Positions 1 through 7,340 of a stretch of 64,000 bases of DNA are shown piece by piece. The translations under genes and the position numbers were made by a program. The notes under the pieces are model-generated. The model had not been told where the DNA came from and made no database searches. It saw nothing but the letters and a program-made list of their open reading frames with translations. The first letter of the stretch is position 1. Each line of letters starts with the position of its first letter. The DNA comes from Rossellomorea sp. y25 (GTDB lineage Bacteria > Bacillota > Bacilli > Bacillales > Bacillaceae_B). The stretch lies in assembly GCF_038049935.1 (NCBI RefSeq), contig NZ_CP145886.1:3829001-3893000 (forward strand), read 5' to 3'.

Positions 1-495
1 ATATAAATAGGCTTGTATAACCGTGCCGATGTTATCATACTCAGACTTTAACCGCTTGAAGATATCAATGGTCTTCCCACAACGGGAGTAGTCCTCCATA
101 TCAATGGTCACGAATACATTATGCTTGGTTGCTTCATCAAGAATCAATCGCATATTCTTCATGACAACCTCTTCGGAAATATCCAGCCCCATTGATGTCA
201 TCTTTAGGGACAGCTGAGATTTCAGGTTTTCTCTCCCGATTGCACGAACAGCCTCTACACATTCTAGTGCCATTTCGTTTGCTTCACGCTCATTGTCCAC
301 AAACTCTCCTAAATAGTCGATCGTTACAACAAGATTCTGACTATTCAGTTCGCGAATAACCTCAACTGCCTGCAGAATCGAAGACCCTGCAACGAATCGG
401 CCGGCTCCAAAACGCAGGCCATATTTCTTAGCGAGCTTTGTCATCGGCTTATTTTTTGAAAGGAATAAAAAGAAATTACGCATTGCTTGCTCCAT
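1..495 (-). CDS. Proline dehydrogenase, N-terminal 165 residues (cut by window edge)
   Basis: FAD enzyme that oxidises proline to pyrroline-5-carboxylate, the first step of proline catabolism. I translated the reverse strand: the product starts MEQAMRNFFLFLSKNKPMTK and contains the region VTIDYLGEFVDNEREANEMA and later VFVTIDMEDY, typical of the monofunctional Bacillus PutB/FadM TIM barrel of about 300 residues. The ATG at 493-495 follows an AGGGGGT ribosome site. The C-terminal half lies outside the window. A cre-like site upstream suggests repression by CcpA. Bacillus has two paralogues (putB, fadM) and I cannot say which this is. Confidence 0.85.
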   Translation of the reverse strand, partial: MEQAMRNFFLFLSKNKPMTKLAKKYGLRFGAGRFVAGSSILQAVEVIRELNSQNLVVTIDYLGEFVDNEREANEMALECVEAVRAIGRENLKSQLSLKMTSMGLDISEEVVMKNMRLILDEATKHNVFVTIDMEDYSRCGKTIDIFKRLKSEYDNIGTVIQAYLY

Positions 496-532
496 GTTGC
501 TTACCCCCTGAAAAAACATATACATCATACTA

Positions 533-546
533 TGAAACCGTTTTCT
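533..546. promoter_or_regulatory. cre-like CcpA operator
   Basis: TGAAACCGTTTTCT agrees with the cre consensus TGNAANCGNTTNCA except for the last base. It lies 38 bp upstream of the proline dehydrogenase start codon, a position suited to carbon catabolite repression of proline use. The rest of the 496-810 gap shows no gene. Confidence 0.5.
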
Positions 547-810
547 TTATTGCTAAAAAAGAAAGTGTTCGTACTATAATATATCTACCAACATTTTATC
601 ACCTTTTAAGCGTTTTGAATATACTTTCAATACGTTCTTAGTAGAATATTATCGAAATTTGTATACACGTGAATAATCATGTTGAGCATTAGGAAAAATA
701 ACCTTTGCCTTATGATTATAAAACTTTCTTAAGGGGTCGTATACAGGGTAATATTACCTATTGATCATATTAAGAAAGTCAATTGAAGGAATGAAAAGGA
801 GGAAAAGAAT

Positions 811-1074
811 ATGCAACAACAACCTCAACAAGGAAGCCAGCAACAAGCCTATACGGAGCCGCCACAGATGCTTACCACAAAGGATTCATTATATTTAAAT
901 GACATGCTTGCTTGGAATTTAAATGCTATGAAAAAGTGTCATTTCGCCGCAGCTCATTGTCAGGATGCTGAGATTAAAGCTGAGCTGGATAAGTGCGGGC
1001 AGATGCATCAGCGTCACTATCAACAACTACTAGCACATTTGAACACGACTAACCAAAACCAAAACATGATGTAG
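811..1074 (+). CDS. CotF-family spore coat protein (short)
   Basis: 87-residue protein with a Gln-rich N terminus (QQQPQQGSQQQAY) followed by a helical segment (LYLNDMLAWNLNAMKKCHFAA) with spaced His/Cys residues and an HQRHYQQLL motif, the pattern of the half-length coat F proteins of Bacillus. It is expected in the spore coat. The ribosome site AAGGAGG precedes the ATG. It is followed after 16 bp by a second coat F-like gene, so the two probably form a mother-cell operon. I found no convincing sporulation sigma promoter. Confidence 0.75.
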   Translation: MQQQPQQGSQQQAYTEPPQMLTTKDSLYLNDMLAWNLNAMKKCHFAAAHCQDAEIKAELDKCGQMHQRHYQQLLAHLNTTNQNQNMM

Positions 1075-1090
1075 AAAGGAGTTCTCTTAT

Positions 1091-1438
1091 ATGAATCAAC
1101 AAAATCAGCAAAAAATCCAAAATCCCCAGACTCAAGTACCGGCTACACCACAGATGAATGATCGTGACTTCATCACCGATGTCCTGTCTCACGAGAAATA
1201 TATGACGGCTTCTTATTGTACAGCTCTGAACGAAGCGAGTCATCAAGCACTATATCAAGACCTACTTACAATTTTTAATGAAACACAAAATGCTCAACGC
1301 GAGCTTTACAATGAAATGTTCCGCAAAGGCTGGTACAAGCTCGAGGCTGCCGACAGTCAAAAGATTCAACAATCGTATCAACAGCACCAGCAGTATTCTT
1401 CTCAATTTCCCTATGGGTATGGCGGTCAGGTTCAATAA
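1091..1438 (+). CDS. CotF-family spore coat protein
   Basis: 115-residue protein with a Gln/Pro-rich N terminus, a central helical coat F domain (DRDFITDVLSHEKYMTASYC, then EASHQALYQDLLTIFNETQN) and a Gln/Tyr/Gly-rich tail. It is second in a two-gene operon with the preceding coat F-like gene and has its own AAAGGAG site. The two proteins look like the split partners of such a coat system. A strong terminator follows at once. A third coat F protein is encoded at 56223. Confidence 0.8.
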   Translation: MNQQNQQKIQNPQTQVPATPQMNDRDFITDVLSHEKYMTASYCTALNEASHQALYQDLLTIFNETQNAQRELYNEMFRKGWYKLEAADSQKIQQSYQQHQQYSSQFPYGYGGQVQ

Positions 1439-1443
1439 TGCAG

Positions 1444-1469
1444 AAGGCAGACGCTGGTCTGCCTTTTTT
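1444..1469 (+). terminator. Rho-independent terminator of coat operon
   Basis: Perfect 9-bp stem AAGGCAGAC / GTCTGCCTT with a 4-nt loop, running into a T tract, just after the stop codon at 1438. Confidence 0.85.
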
Positions 1470-1550
1470 GTTGGGAAGTGCGTTTGGGGTGAGGCTGGTA
1501 TAGCTACGAGTTAGTAGCTTATCGGGATGAGACGGGGCATTTTTGGCAAA

Positions 1551-1632
1551 TTGAAAATAAAAGTAAAGTTTTGAAAATAAAAGTTTGAAAGTCGATAATA
1601 AGCGAGCAAATGTCAATAATAGATCCCACAAA
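1551..1632. repeat. Degenerate array of about 20-21 bp AT-rich units (array D)
   Basis: Four related units start at 1551, 1571, 1592 and 1613. The first two begin TTGAAAATAAAAG; the next two begin TCGATAATAAGCG and TCAATAATAGATC. The spacing (20, 21, 21) matches the arrays next to the two NERD genes elsewhere in the window, but there is no NERD gene here and the sequence is AT-rich, so the link is tentative. Confidence 0.4.
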
Positions 1633-1680
1633 CTCGTTTAAAACCTCCCTCTGCCTCCCTGTCCCGATCAAAATACAATA

Positions 1681-1714
1681 AAAAAGCACCCTCTTATACA
1701 AGGAAGGGTACTTC
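1681..1714 (-). terminator. Terminator of the siderophore uptake operon
   Basis: Read on the reverse strand, AAGTACCCT pairs with a slightly imperfect GGGTGCTT arm followed by TTTTTT. It lies 14 bp past the yusU stop codon. Confidence 0.65.
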
Positions 1715-1727
1715 CACATTAAAATTT

Positions 1728-1991
1728 TTACTCTTCATTCTTTTTCCTATTCATTTCAGCGCGATGAGCTTCATTCATCACTTTTATCTCTCCAACAATC
1801 CGTTTCATCTCATCTTTCCCCTCAGGATATAAAGAATTCCAATGCTTCACGAGAGCAGGCATGTTTTTCGCGATGAATGAATAAAGAGCGTACTGGGTGA
1901 CCATTTCTTTCTTGTCCGAATCGGTCTCACCTACTAATAGCTCAGTGTACTTTTCAATCAATGCATCAAATTGTTCAGGAAATTCTTTCAT
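1728..1991 (-). CDS. yusU: YusU-like DUF2573 protein
   Basis: 87-residue soluble, charged protein (FPEQFDALIEKYTELLVGET, then PALVKHWNSLYPEGKDEMK) that I recognise as the DUF2573 family, represented by B. subtilis YusU beside yusV. No biochemical role is known. A strong AAGGAGG precedes the ATG. It is the last gene of the Fur-controlled siderophore operon, which suggests an accessory role in iron acquisition, but nothing in the sequence shows a mechanism. Confidence 0.75.
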   Translation of the reverse strand: MKEFPEQFDALIEKYTELLVGETDSDKKEMVTQYALYSFIAKNMPALVKHWNSLYPEGKDEMKRIVGEIKVMNEAHRAEMNRKKNEE

Positions 1992-2019
1992 TATCTTAAA
2001 CCTCCTTGTGAATATTGAG

Positions 2020-2778
2020 CTATGTCCTTTTCACTCGACAGGTTTGCGGACATGTTTTACAGCGATACTGTTCTCCATTTTCCAGTCTATAGGAGAAGCA
2101 GCACGTTTTGCGAACACGAACGTTTTCCGTTACACCTTCTACATTTACTTTACTACTATAGTAACGGGCTAGTGGATTTCTGTGATAGCGACCGAACCAT
2201 TGGCTGTGTTCATCCAAAAGCAACTGACGGAATTGTTCATCCCTCTGCTTTCTCATTCCTTCACTTAAAAGGAAGGCATCATTCTCGTATATCCAGAAAA
2301 CATATACGGCGATGTTTTCCCACAGTATGAGATTAGATAGCTTCGTCGTTTTCTTTAACACCTGAATCACTTTATCAAGATGCTCCCGAAAAACCGACTG
2401 AATAAATGCCTCTTTTTCCTTATGAGAAGTAAATTCAGTAACGGATGCGTCTTTTATATAAAACTGGGGCATCCATAAACCATTCTTGTCTCCATCTATG
2501 AGAATAAGATTTTCCGGTTTAAGGTTTAATTTCTTATTCCAATATGTCATCGCCATCAAGCCCATTGCCGCTACGAAAGCATATCGTTTCATGAATAAGG
2601 AAGCCGCTACTTTGAGATCCTCTGTTCCAATTAATGCAACCCTTTCAGAAAGGTAAGCCTTCATCCCTTCCTCATCTAAAAATGAGCTTGCTTCTTTCCC
2701 TTTAAAAGCAGGTGACCACTCTTTATGAAAACGATATTTCTTAAGGGTCTCCCACTGTTCTTGGGTGAGAGCATTCAT
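2020..2778 (-). CDS. FhuF-like 2Fe-2S ferric-siderophore reductase
   Basis: 252-residue cytoplasmic protein that probably reduces ferric iron bound to the imported siderophore so that iron is released. The C terminus carries C226-C227, C240 and C243 plus C247, matching the CC-Xn-C-X2-C iron-sulfur signature of FhuF-type reductases (spacing here is 12 rather than the usual 10). The N-terminal two thirds resembles the helical IucA/IucC-C-terminal/FhuF fold. Its ATG overlaps the yusV stop as ATGA, indicating translational coupling with the transporter ATPase. Confidence 0.75.
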   Translation of the reverse strand: MNALTQEQWETLKKYRFHKEWSPAFKGKEASSFLDEEGMKAYLSERVALIGTEDLKVAASLFMKRYAFVAAMGLMAMTYWNKKLNLKPENLILIDGDKNGLWMPQFYIKDASVTEFTSHKEKEAFIQSVFREHLDKVIQVLKKTTKLSNLILWENIAVYVFWIYENDAFLLSEGMRKQRDEQFRQLLLDEHSQWFGRYHRNPLARYYSSKVNVEGVTENVRVRKTCCFSYRLENGEQYRCKTCPQTCRVKRT

Positions 2779-3593
2779 CCCGTCTCACCCACGGCATTCA
2801 GAATGCAACGGCCTTTACCAAATGGGATGCATAGCGGGGTTCCAAACAAAGGATCTCGGGATACCTGACAATCCATATCAAACACATTCTTCACCAGCTC
2901 ACAACTAATCACATCTTCAGGCTTCCCTTGGGCATAAATTTGCTTATCACGGATGGCAACAATATTATGAGCATAGCGACAGGCTAAATTCAGATCGTGC
3001 AGTACCATGACAATTGTTCGCTGTTCTTTCTCGTTGAGTTCGAATAGTAAATCAAGAATTTCAATTTGATGGGTCATATCGAGATAGGTAGTCGGTTCAT
3101 CCAACAAAATGATGTCTGTGTCTTGCGCTAATGTCAGGGCGATCCAGGCACGCTGTCTCTGTCCCCCTGAAAGTTCATCCACTTTCCGGTGCTGCAGCTC
3201 TTCCATCTTCGTTGCCTTCAGTGCATCCTGGACAATTTCTTCATCCTTATGGGACCACTGCTTCAGCCAGGTTTGGTGAGGATAACGACCTTGCTTTACC
3301 AGCTGCAGGACGGTCAACCCCTCAGGAGCCGTTGGCGATTGAGGGAGAATGGCCATTTTACGAGCGACTTCTTTCGTTGATAAACGAGAGATTGCTTCCC
3401 CATCTAACAGAACCGATCCTTGTTTCGGCTTAAGCAATCTGGCAATGGAACGAAGAAGAGTGGATTTCCCGCAGCCATTTCCACCGATAAAGACCGAAAT
3501 CTCCCCTTTTGGAATGTCAATATTCAATTCATCAATAATCGTTCGTTCCCCGTAAGATAGAGTCAAATCCTTCGTTTGTAAAATGTCACTCAT
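2775..3593 (-). CDS. yusV: YusV-like siderophore ABC transporter ATP-binding protein
   Basis: 272-residue ABC ATPase powering ferric-siderophore import. Walker A is GGNGCGKST (residues 37-45), the signature LSGGQ is at 141-145 and Walker B IILLDEP at 161-167. In B. subtilis YusV serves several siderophore permeases and is encoded apart from yfiYZ-yfhA; here it sits directly downstream of the two permease genes, so the complete importer is in one locus. The next gene, the ferric reductase, overlaps by 4 bp. Confidence 0.9.
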   Translation of the reverse strand: MSDILQTKDLTLSYGERTIIDELNIDIPKGEISVFIGGNGCGKSTLLRSIARLLKPKQGSVLLDGEAISRLSTKEVARKMAILPQSPTAPEGLTVLQLVKQGRYPHQTWLKQWSHKDEEIVQDALKATKMEELQHRKVDELSGGQRQRAWIALTLAQDTDIILLDEPTTYLDMTHQIEILDLLFELNEKEQRTIVMVLHDLNLACRYAHNIVAIRDKQIYAQGKPEDVISCELVKNVFDMDCQVSRDPLFGTPLCIPFGKGRCILNAVGETG

Positions 3594-3608
3594 TAATGGC
3601 CAACTCCT

Positions 3609-4664
3609 TTAAGAATTTCTTGTTTTAAATAAAAGATAGATAAAATATGGTGCTCCGATTGCTGCTGTAAATACTCCGGCTGGAACTTCCAGCGGCAGGA
3701 ATAGAGTTCTGCCTATCAGATCTGCTACCATCACGAGGATTCCACCGATAAAGGCAGCAGTCGGAAGTAACGCACCGAAAGAAGATCCAACCATTCTTCT
3801 TGCCATATGAGGAGCCATCAAGCCTACAAAGCCAATTCCTCCTGCAAAGGCAACCGCCCCCCCTACTAAAGCCGTTGACATCAATAGAAGCAAAAAGCGT
3901 TGTCGCTGAACGTTCCCTCCAACACTTGTAGCAATTTCTTCCCCAAGTTCCTGGATATTCAATTGACGGGTTATAAAGAAGCTTAACAGGATAAAGACCA
4001 GGCTCCACGGAAGCAGAATCCATACGTCCTGCCAATCCGACCCGTTCACGGTACCTGTAATCCAAATGTTTGCCTGGCTTGCTCTATAAATAGGGCCAAG
4101 TATCATAAGAAGTGTTGTCAATGCTTGTGTCAGAGCTGATATCCCGATTCCGATCAACACGAGCCTGACAGGAGATACACCTTTTCTCCATGCCAAGAAA
4201 TAAACTAAAAAGGCAATGACTGCCGCCCCTATAAAAGCAGCAACAGGAAGCCATTTAATACTGACCATCAATGTATTATCATCATTGCTGAAAACGGTCA
4301 GAAAAGCGACGACAGCTGCTCCTGCCCCTCCAGTTATCCCGATAATGTCGGGAGATGCCAAAGGGTTTCGGATCATCCCCTGTAAAATCCCCCCTGCCAC
4401 GGCCAATGCCATCCCGGCCAGCAGGGCAATGATAATCCTTGGAAGTCGAAAAGACGTAACAACAAGCTGTTCTAAACTTGTTCCGCCTCCAAAGAAGACG
4501 CTAACGACCTTCCAAGGTGCTATTTTCAAATCGCCTATTCCAGTACTCATTATCAGGACGAGTAAAGTGATGACCCCTAATATCATGATTTTTTTCATGG
4601 CTGATAAATCAACGAGCATAGAAACCCGGTCCTGAAGCCAACGTTTTCCTATAAATCTATTCAT
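3609..4664 (-). CDS. yfhA: FecCD-type siderophore permease (YfhA-like)
   Basis: 351-residue integral membrane protein with about ten hydrophobic helices and the FecCD/BtuC-family motifs RLPRIIIALLAGMALAVAGG and PLASPDIIGITGGAG. It should form the transmembrane channel with the YfiZ-like partner encoded 3 bp upstream. The order permease-permease-ATPase is typical of iron-siderophore importers. By similarity to B. subtilis YfiZ/YfhA the substrate could be a hydroxamate such as schizokinen or arthrobactin; the sequence alone does not prove specificity. Confidence 0.85.
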   Translation of the reverse strand: MNRFIGKRWLQDRVSMLVDLSAMKKIMILGVITLLVLIMSTGIGDLKIAPWKVVSVFFGGGTSLEQLVVTSFRLPRIIIALLAGMALAVAGGILQGMIRNPLASPDIIGITGGAGAAVVAFLTVFSNDDNTLMVSIKWLPVAAFIGAAVIAFLVYFLAWRKGVSPVRLVLIGIGISALTQALTTLLMILGPIYRASQANIWITGTVNGSDWQDVWILLPWSLVFILLSFFITRQLNIQELGEEIATSVGGNVQRQRFLLLLMSTALVGGAVAFAGGIGFVGLMAPHMARRMVGSSFGALLPTAAFIGGILVMVADLIGRTLFLPLEVPAGVFTAAIGAPYFIYLLFKTRNS

Positions 4665-4667
4665 CGG

Positions 4668-5654
4668 TTAAAACCCCTTCCTTGCAACGTACACGAAGAA
4701 TGGTGCACCAATAATGGCTGTCATAACACCAACCGGCACCTCCTGGGGCATGATGATGTAACGGGCTCCAATGTCAGCGGCTAATAGTAAAATCGCTCCG
4801 AGTAATCCTGAGTAAGGGATTAACCAGCGATGATCTACACCAATGATTTTCCTGGCAAGATGAGGGATGACAATTCCGATAAAGCCTATTGGACCGGCAA
4901 CGGCAACAGAACCTCCAGCCAGCAGTACGACAACAAGTAATGCGATAAATTTAATCAAGGCTGTTTTAAGGCCCAACCCTTTGGCAACATCTTCTCCCAT
5001 GGCAAGTATATTCATTTTACCTGCTAACATGAGCGCAAGGATCCAGCCTGCCACAATATAAGGAAATACTCCGGATAAAATATCAAGGCTTCTCCCTTGA
5101 ACAGAGCCTGCAAGCCAGAATAATACCTGCTCTAAGGCTGCTTCATTCAGTACAAGCAAACCTTGTGTGAATGACGAAAACATCGCAGTGATGGCTGCTC
5201 CTGCTAACGTCAGCTTCATGGGAGTCAAGCCTTTATTCCCGACTGAGCTGATGACATACACTCCGACAGCGGCTAAACCAGCCCCTAAAAACGCCAGCCA
5301 CGTAAAGGATTGAAGATTGGTTACCCCAAATAACGTAACCGCCACTACCACCATAAAGGCACCACCGGCATTGATCCCGAAAATACCGGGAGATGCTAAC
5401 GGATTCTTCGTCAAGGTCTGCATCAGGACTCCTGAAATTGCGAGGGATGCCCCTACTGTCGCAGCGATAAGTGCCCGCGGTAAGCGGATTGTCTGGAGCA
5501 CAATATGCTCAGTCGATCCATCCGGGTTGATAAACGCTTCAAACGCTACTCTCCATGACGTATCCGTATACCCGAAGACAATGCTGACTCCTATACACAA
5601 TACGAGAAATAGAATGGTTCCTATAAACAGAATAAATTGTTTTTGAATTTTCAT
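4668..5654 (-). CDS. yfiZ: FecCD-type siderophore permease (YfiZ-like)
   Basis: 328-residue multi-helix permease with the family motifs RLPRALIAATVGASLAISG and KNPLASPGIFGINAGG. First gene of the five-gene reverse-strand operon; the partner permease starts 3 bp after its stop. A sigma-A promoter with a Fur box just upstream of the -35 element lies in the divergent gap, so iron limitation should induce it together with the binding protein gene on the other strand. Confidence 0.85.
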   Translation of the reverse strand: MKIQKQFILFIGTILFLVLCIGVSIVFGYTDTSWRVAFEAFINPDGSTEHIVLQTIRLPRALIAATVGASLAISGVLMQTLTKNPLASPGIFGINAGGAFMVVVAVTLFGVTNLQSFTWLAFLGAGLAAVGVYVISSVGNKGLTPMKLTLAGAAITAMFSSFTQGLLVLNEAALEQVLFWLAGSVQGRSLDILSGVFPYIVAGWILALMLAGKMNILAMGEDVAKGLGLKTALIKFIALLVVVLLAGGSVAVAGPIGFIGIVIPHLARKIIGVDHRWLIPYSGLLGAILLLAADIGARYIIMPQEVPVGVMTAIIGAPFFVYVARKGF

Positions 5655-5738
5655 TATGTGTTAACCTCTCTATCCCTTATTGAAATTCAATAAGGAAAGG
5701 AAAATCTATTAATGCTCACGTTCTTTTCTTCTTTTACT

Positions 5739-5767
5739 ATTTTAAAGAAGAATGAAACAACCGTCAA
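5739..5767 (-). promoter_or_regulatory. Sigma-A promoter of the permease/ATPase/reductase operon
   Basis: Reverse-strand -35 TTGACG (5762-5767) and -10 TAAAAT (5739-5744) with a 17-bp spacer, about 85 bp upstream of the yfiZ-like start. Confidence 0.6.
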
Positions 5768-5773
5768 TGACTT

Positions 5774-5788
5774 TGAAAATCATTATCA
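5774..5788. promoter_or_regulatory. Fur box 1
   Basis: TGAAAATCATTATCA matches the Bacillus 7-1-7 Fur consensus TGATAATNATTATCA at 14 of 15 positions. It abuts the -35 of the reverse-strand operon and lies just upstream of the forward promoter. Confidence 0.8.
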
Positions 5789-5796
5789 TTTAGATG

Positions 5797-5825
5797 TTGA
5801 CAATGAAAACCTTCTCAACTAATAT
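5797..5825 (+). promoter_or_regulatory. Sigma-A promoter of the siderophore-binding protein gene
   Basis: -35 TTGACA (5797-5802) and -10 TAATAT (5820-5825) with 17-bp spacing. The perfect Fur box lies just downstream, over the expected transcription start. Confidence 0.65.
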
Positions 5826-5837
5826 AAAAAGTATAAA

Positions 5838-5852
5838 TGATAATCATTATCA
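5838..5852. promoter_or_regulatory. Fur box 2 (perfect)
   Basis: TGATAATCATTATCA is an exact match to the 7-1-7 Fur consensus and sits at the start region of the binding protein transcript. Confidence 0.9.
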
Positions 5853-5885
5853 ACCACAAATTATTTTTCAGGAGGATTTATACAT

Positions 5886-6851
5886 ATGAAATTAAGAAGT
5901 TTTATGTCTTTATTACTCATCGCTTCCCTTCTACTTTTAGCAGCTTGCGGGAATAAGGAAGAGGAAAAAGAAGAATCTGCAAGTAACGATGATAAGAAAG
6001 AAGAAACCTATACAGTAGAACACGCAATGGGTACGACTGAAATCGAAGGAACTCCTAAGAAAGTTGTCATCCTTACAAATGAAGGAACAGAGGCTCTTCT
6101 CTCTATGGGCGTGACACCTGTTGGTGCAGTACAATCCTGGACAGGCGATCCTTGGTACGATCATATTGCCGACGATATGAAAAATGTTGAAGTCGTCGGA
6201 ACTGAAAGCGAATTAAATATGGAAGCCATTGCAAAACTTCAACCGGACCTGATTATCGGGAACAAAATGCGTCAAGAGGAACAATACAATCAGTTGAAGG
6301 ACATCGCTCCAACGGTCATGGCGGAAACACTTCGCGGTAACTGGAAAGAAAACTTTGAATTATACGCTAAAGCAGTAAACAAAGAAGAAAAAGGTCAAGA
6401 AGTCTTAGCCGAGTATGACCAACGAATTGAAGATCTTAAAGGAAAACTTGGAGATAAACTTAACCAGGAAGTATCTATGGTACGCTTTTTAGCAGGTGAC
6501 GTACGTATCTACCATAAAGATTCATTCTCAGGTGTGATCCTGGATCAATTAGGATTTGCCCGTCCTGAAGGTCAGGATGTTGATGACTTTGCTGAAAAAG
6601 GTGTGACGAAAGAGCGAATCCCTGCGATGGATGGAGATGTGTTATTCTACTTCACATATGAAACGGGTGATGGGGAAGCGAACAAGCTTGCTGAAGAGTG
6701 GCTGAACGATCCTCTATTCCAAAACCTTGAAGTAGCAAAACAAGATAAAGTGTATGAAGTAAGCGATGCTATTTGGAACACTGCAGGTGGCGTTATGGCA
6801 GCGAATGCCATGCTTGATGATATCGAGAAGTTTTTCCTGGAGCAGGAATAA
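5886..6851 (+). CDS. yfiY: Ferric-siderophore-binding lipoprotein (YfiY-like)
   Basis: 321-residue extracytoplasmic substrate-binding protein. The N terminus is a lipoprotein signal with lipobox LLAAC and a charged EEEKEES linker, followed by a periplasmic-binding-protein fold of the FepB/BtuF class (EGTPKKVVILTNEGTEALLS, LQPDLIIGNK). It captures the siderophore at the outer membrane face and delivers it to the YfiZ/YfhA-type permeases encoded divergently. AGGAGG precedes the ATG. Regulation by Fur is indicated by two operators in the shared 231-bp gap. A terminator follows the stop. Confidence 0.9.
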   Translation: MKLRSFMSLLLIASLLLLAACGNKEEEKEESASNDDKKEETYTVEHAMGTTEIEGTPKKVVILTNEGTEALLSMGVTPVGAVQSWTGDPWYDHIADDMKNVEVVGTESELNMEAIAKLQPDLIIGNKMRQEEQYNQLKDIAPTVMAETLRGNWKENFELYAKAVNKEEKGQEVLAEYDQRIEDLKGKLGDKLNQEVSMVRFLAGDVRIYHKDSFSGVILDQLGFARPEGQDVDDFAEKGVTKERIPAMDGDVLFYFTYETGDGEANKLAEEWLNDPLFQNLEVAKQDKVYEVSDAIWNTAGGVMAANAMLDDIEKFFLEQE

Positions 6852-6858
6852 CCAAATG

Positions 6859-6896
6859 AGACTGGAAAAGAGACATTCCTTTTCCAGTCTTTTTTT
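6859..6896 (+). terminator. Terminator after yfiY-like gene
   Basis: 12-bp perfect stem AGACTGGAAAAG / CTTTTCCAGTCT, 8-nt loop, then seven T residues. Confidence 0.9.
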
Positions 6897-7058
6897 GACC
6901 TTTTTTAATGGTTCTTTCGCAGAGATTGTTGTTATAAAAACAGAAGCTGCCAAAGCTCTGTCAACCAGTATGCGCTGGATGGTGAGGAGAAGTGGAACTG
7001 CTCCCGTTAAAATGTGTAGGTATGTATATTTATCTTCATTAAGAAACTCATGCATAGT
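6897..7058. other. Intergenic stretch with no recognised gene
   Basis: Between the yfiY terminator and the long palindromic repeat. Open frames on both strands run through the terminator or the repeat and lack ribosome sites, so no gene is called. Confidence 0.5.
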
Positions 7059-7184
7059 GTTGATTCTCGCTGCAGGTGCTCGACTCCTGCGGGAATAGCG
7101 GGAAAGTTGAGACCCCACAGGGCAAAGCCCGAGGAGGCTCAACTCACGCCCCGCGGAAAGCGAGCACCTGCAGCGGAAATCAAC
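7059..7184. repeat. 126-bp Bacillaceae-type palindromic repeat
   Basis: The ends GTTGATTCTCGCTGCAGGTG and its near-complement ending GCGGAAATCAAC form a long imperfect hairpin. The GC-rich interior contains GACTCCTGCGGGAA, GAGACCCC and GAGGAGGCTCAACTC, a structured repeat I recall being dispersed in many Bacillaceae genomes. It lies between the yfiY-like gene and the germination operon. A shortened copy is at 58806-58862. Confidence 0.75.
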
Positions 7185-7340
7185 CAGCACTTTCCTTTTA
7201 AAAGCAACGAAGTCTACGAAAACGCCTTTCATATCCAGCAGACCTTAACTTTTTTTCCCACTTCCCCCATCCTTTTTCATAATTCTCCTATTTTCGGAAA
7301 CACTACAGGATAGACCATACATCGAACATGAGGGATTAGT

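Noticed and set aside
739-772. Sigma-G-like elements GTATA and CATATTA upstream of the coat genes
   Set aside because: Spacing of 22 bp is too long for sigma-F/G promoters.
6714-7232. 172-codon reverse-strand frame between yfiY and the ger operon
   Set aside because: It spans the 126-bp palindromic repeat and the yfiY terminator and overlaps the yfiY 3' end; no ribosome site.
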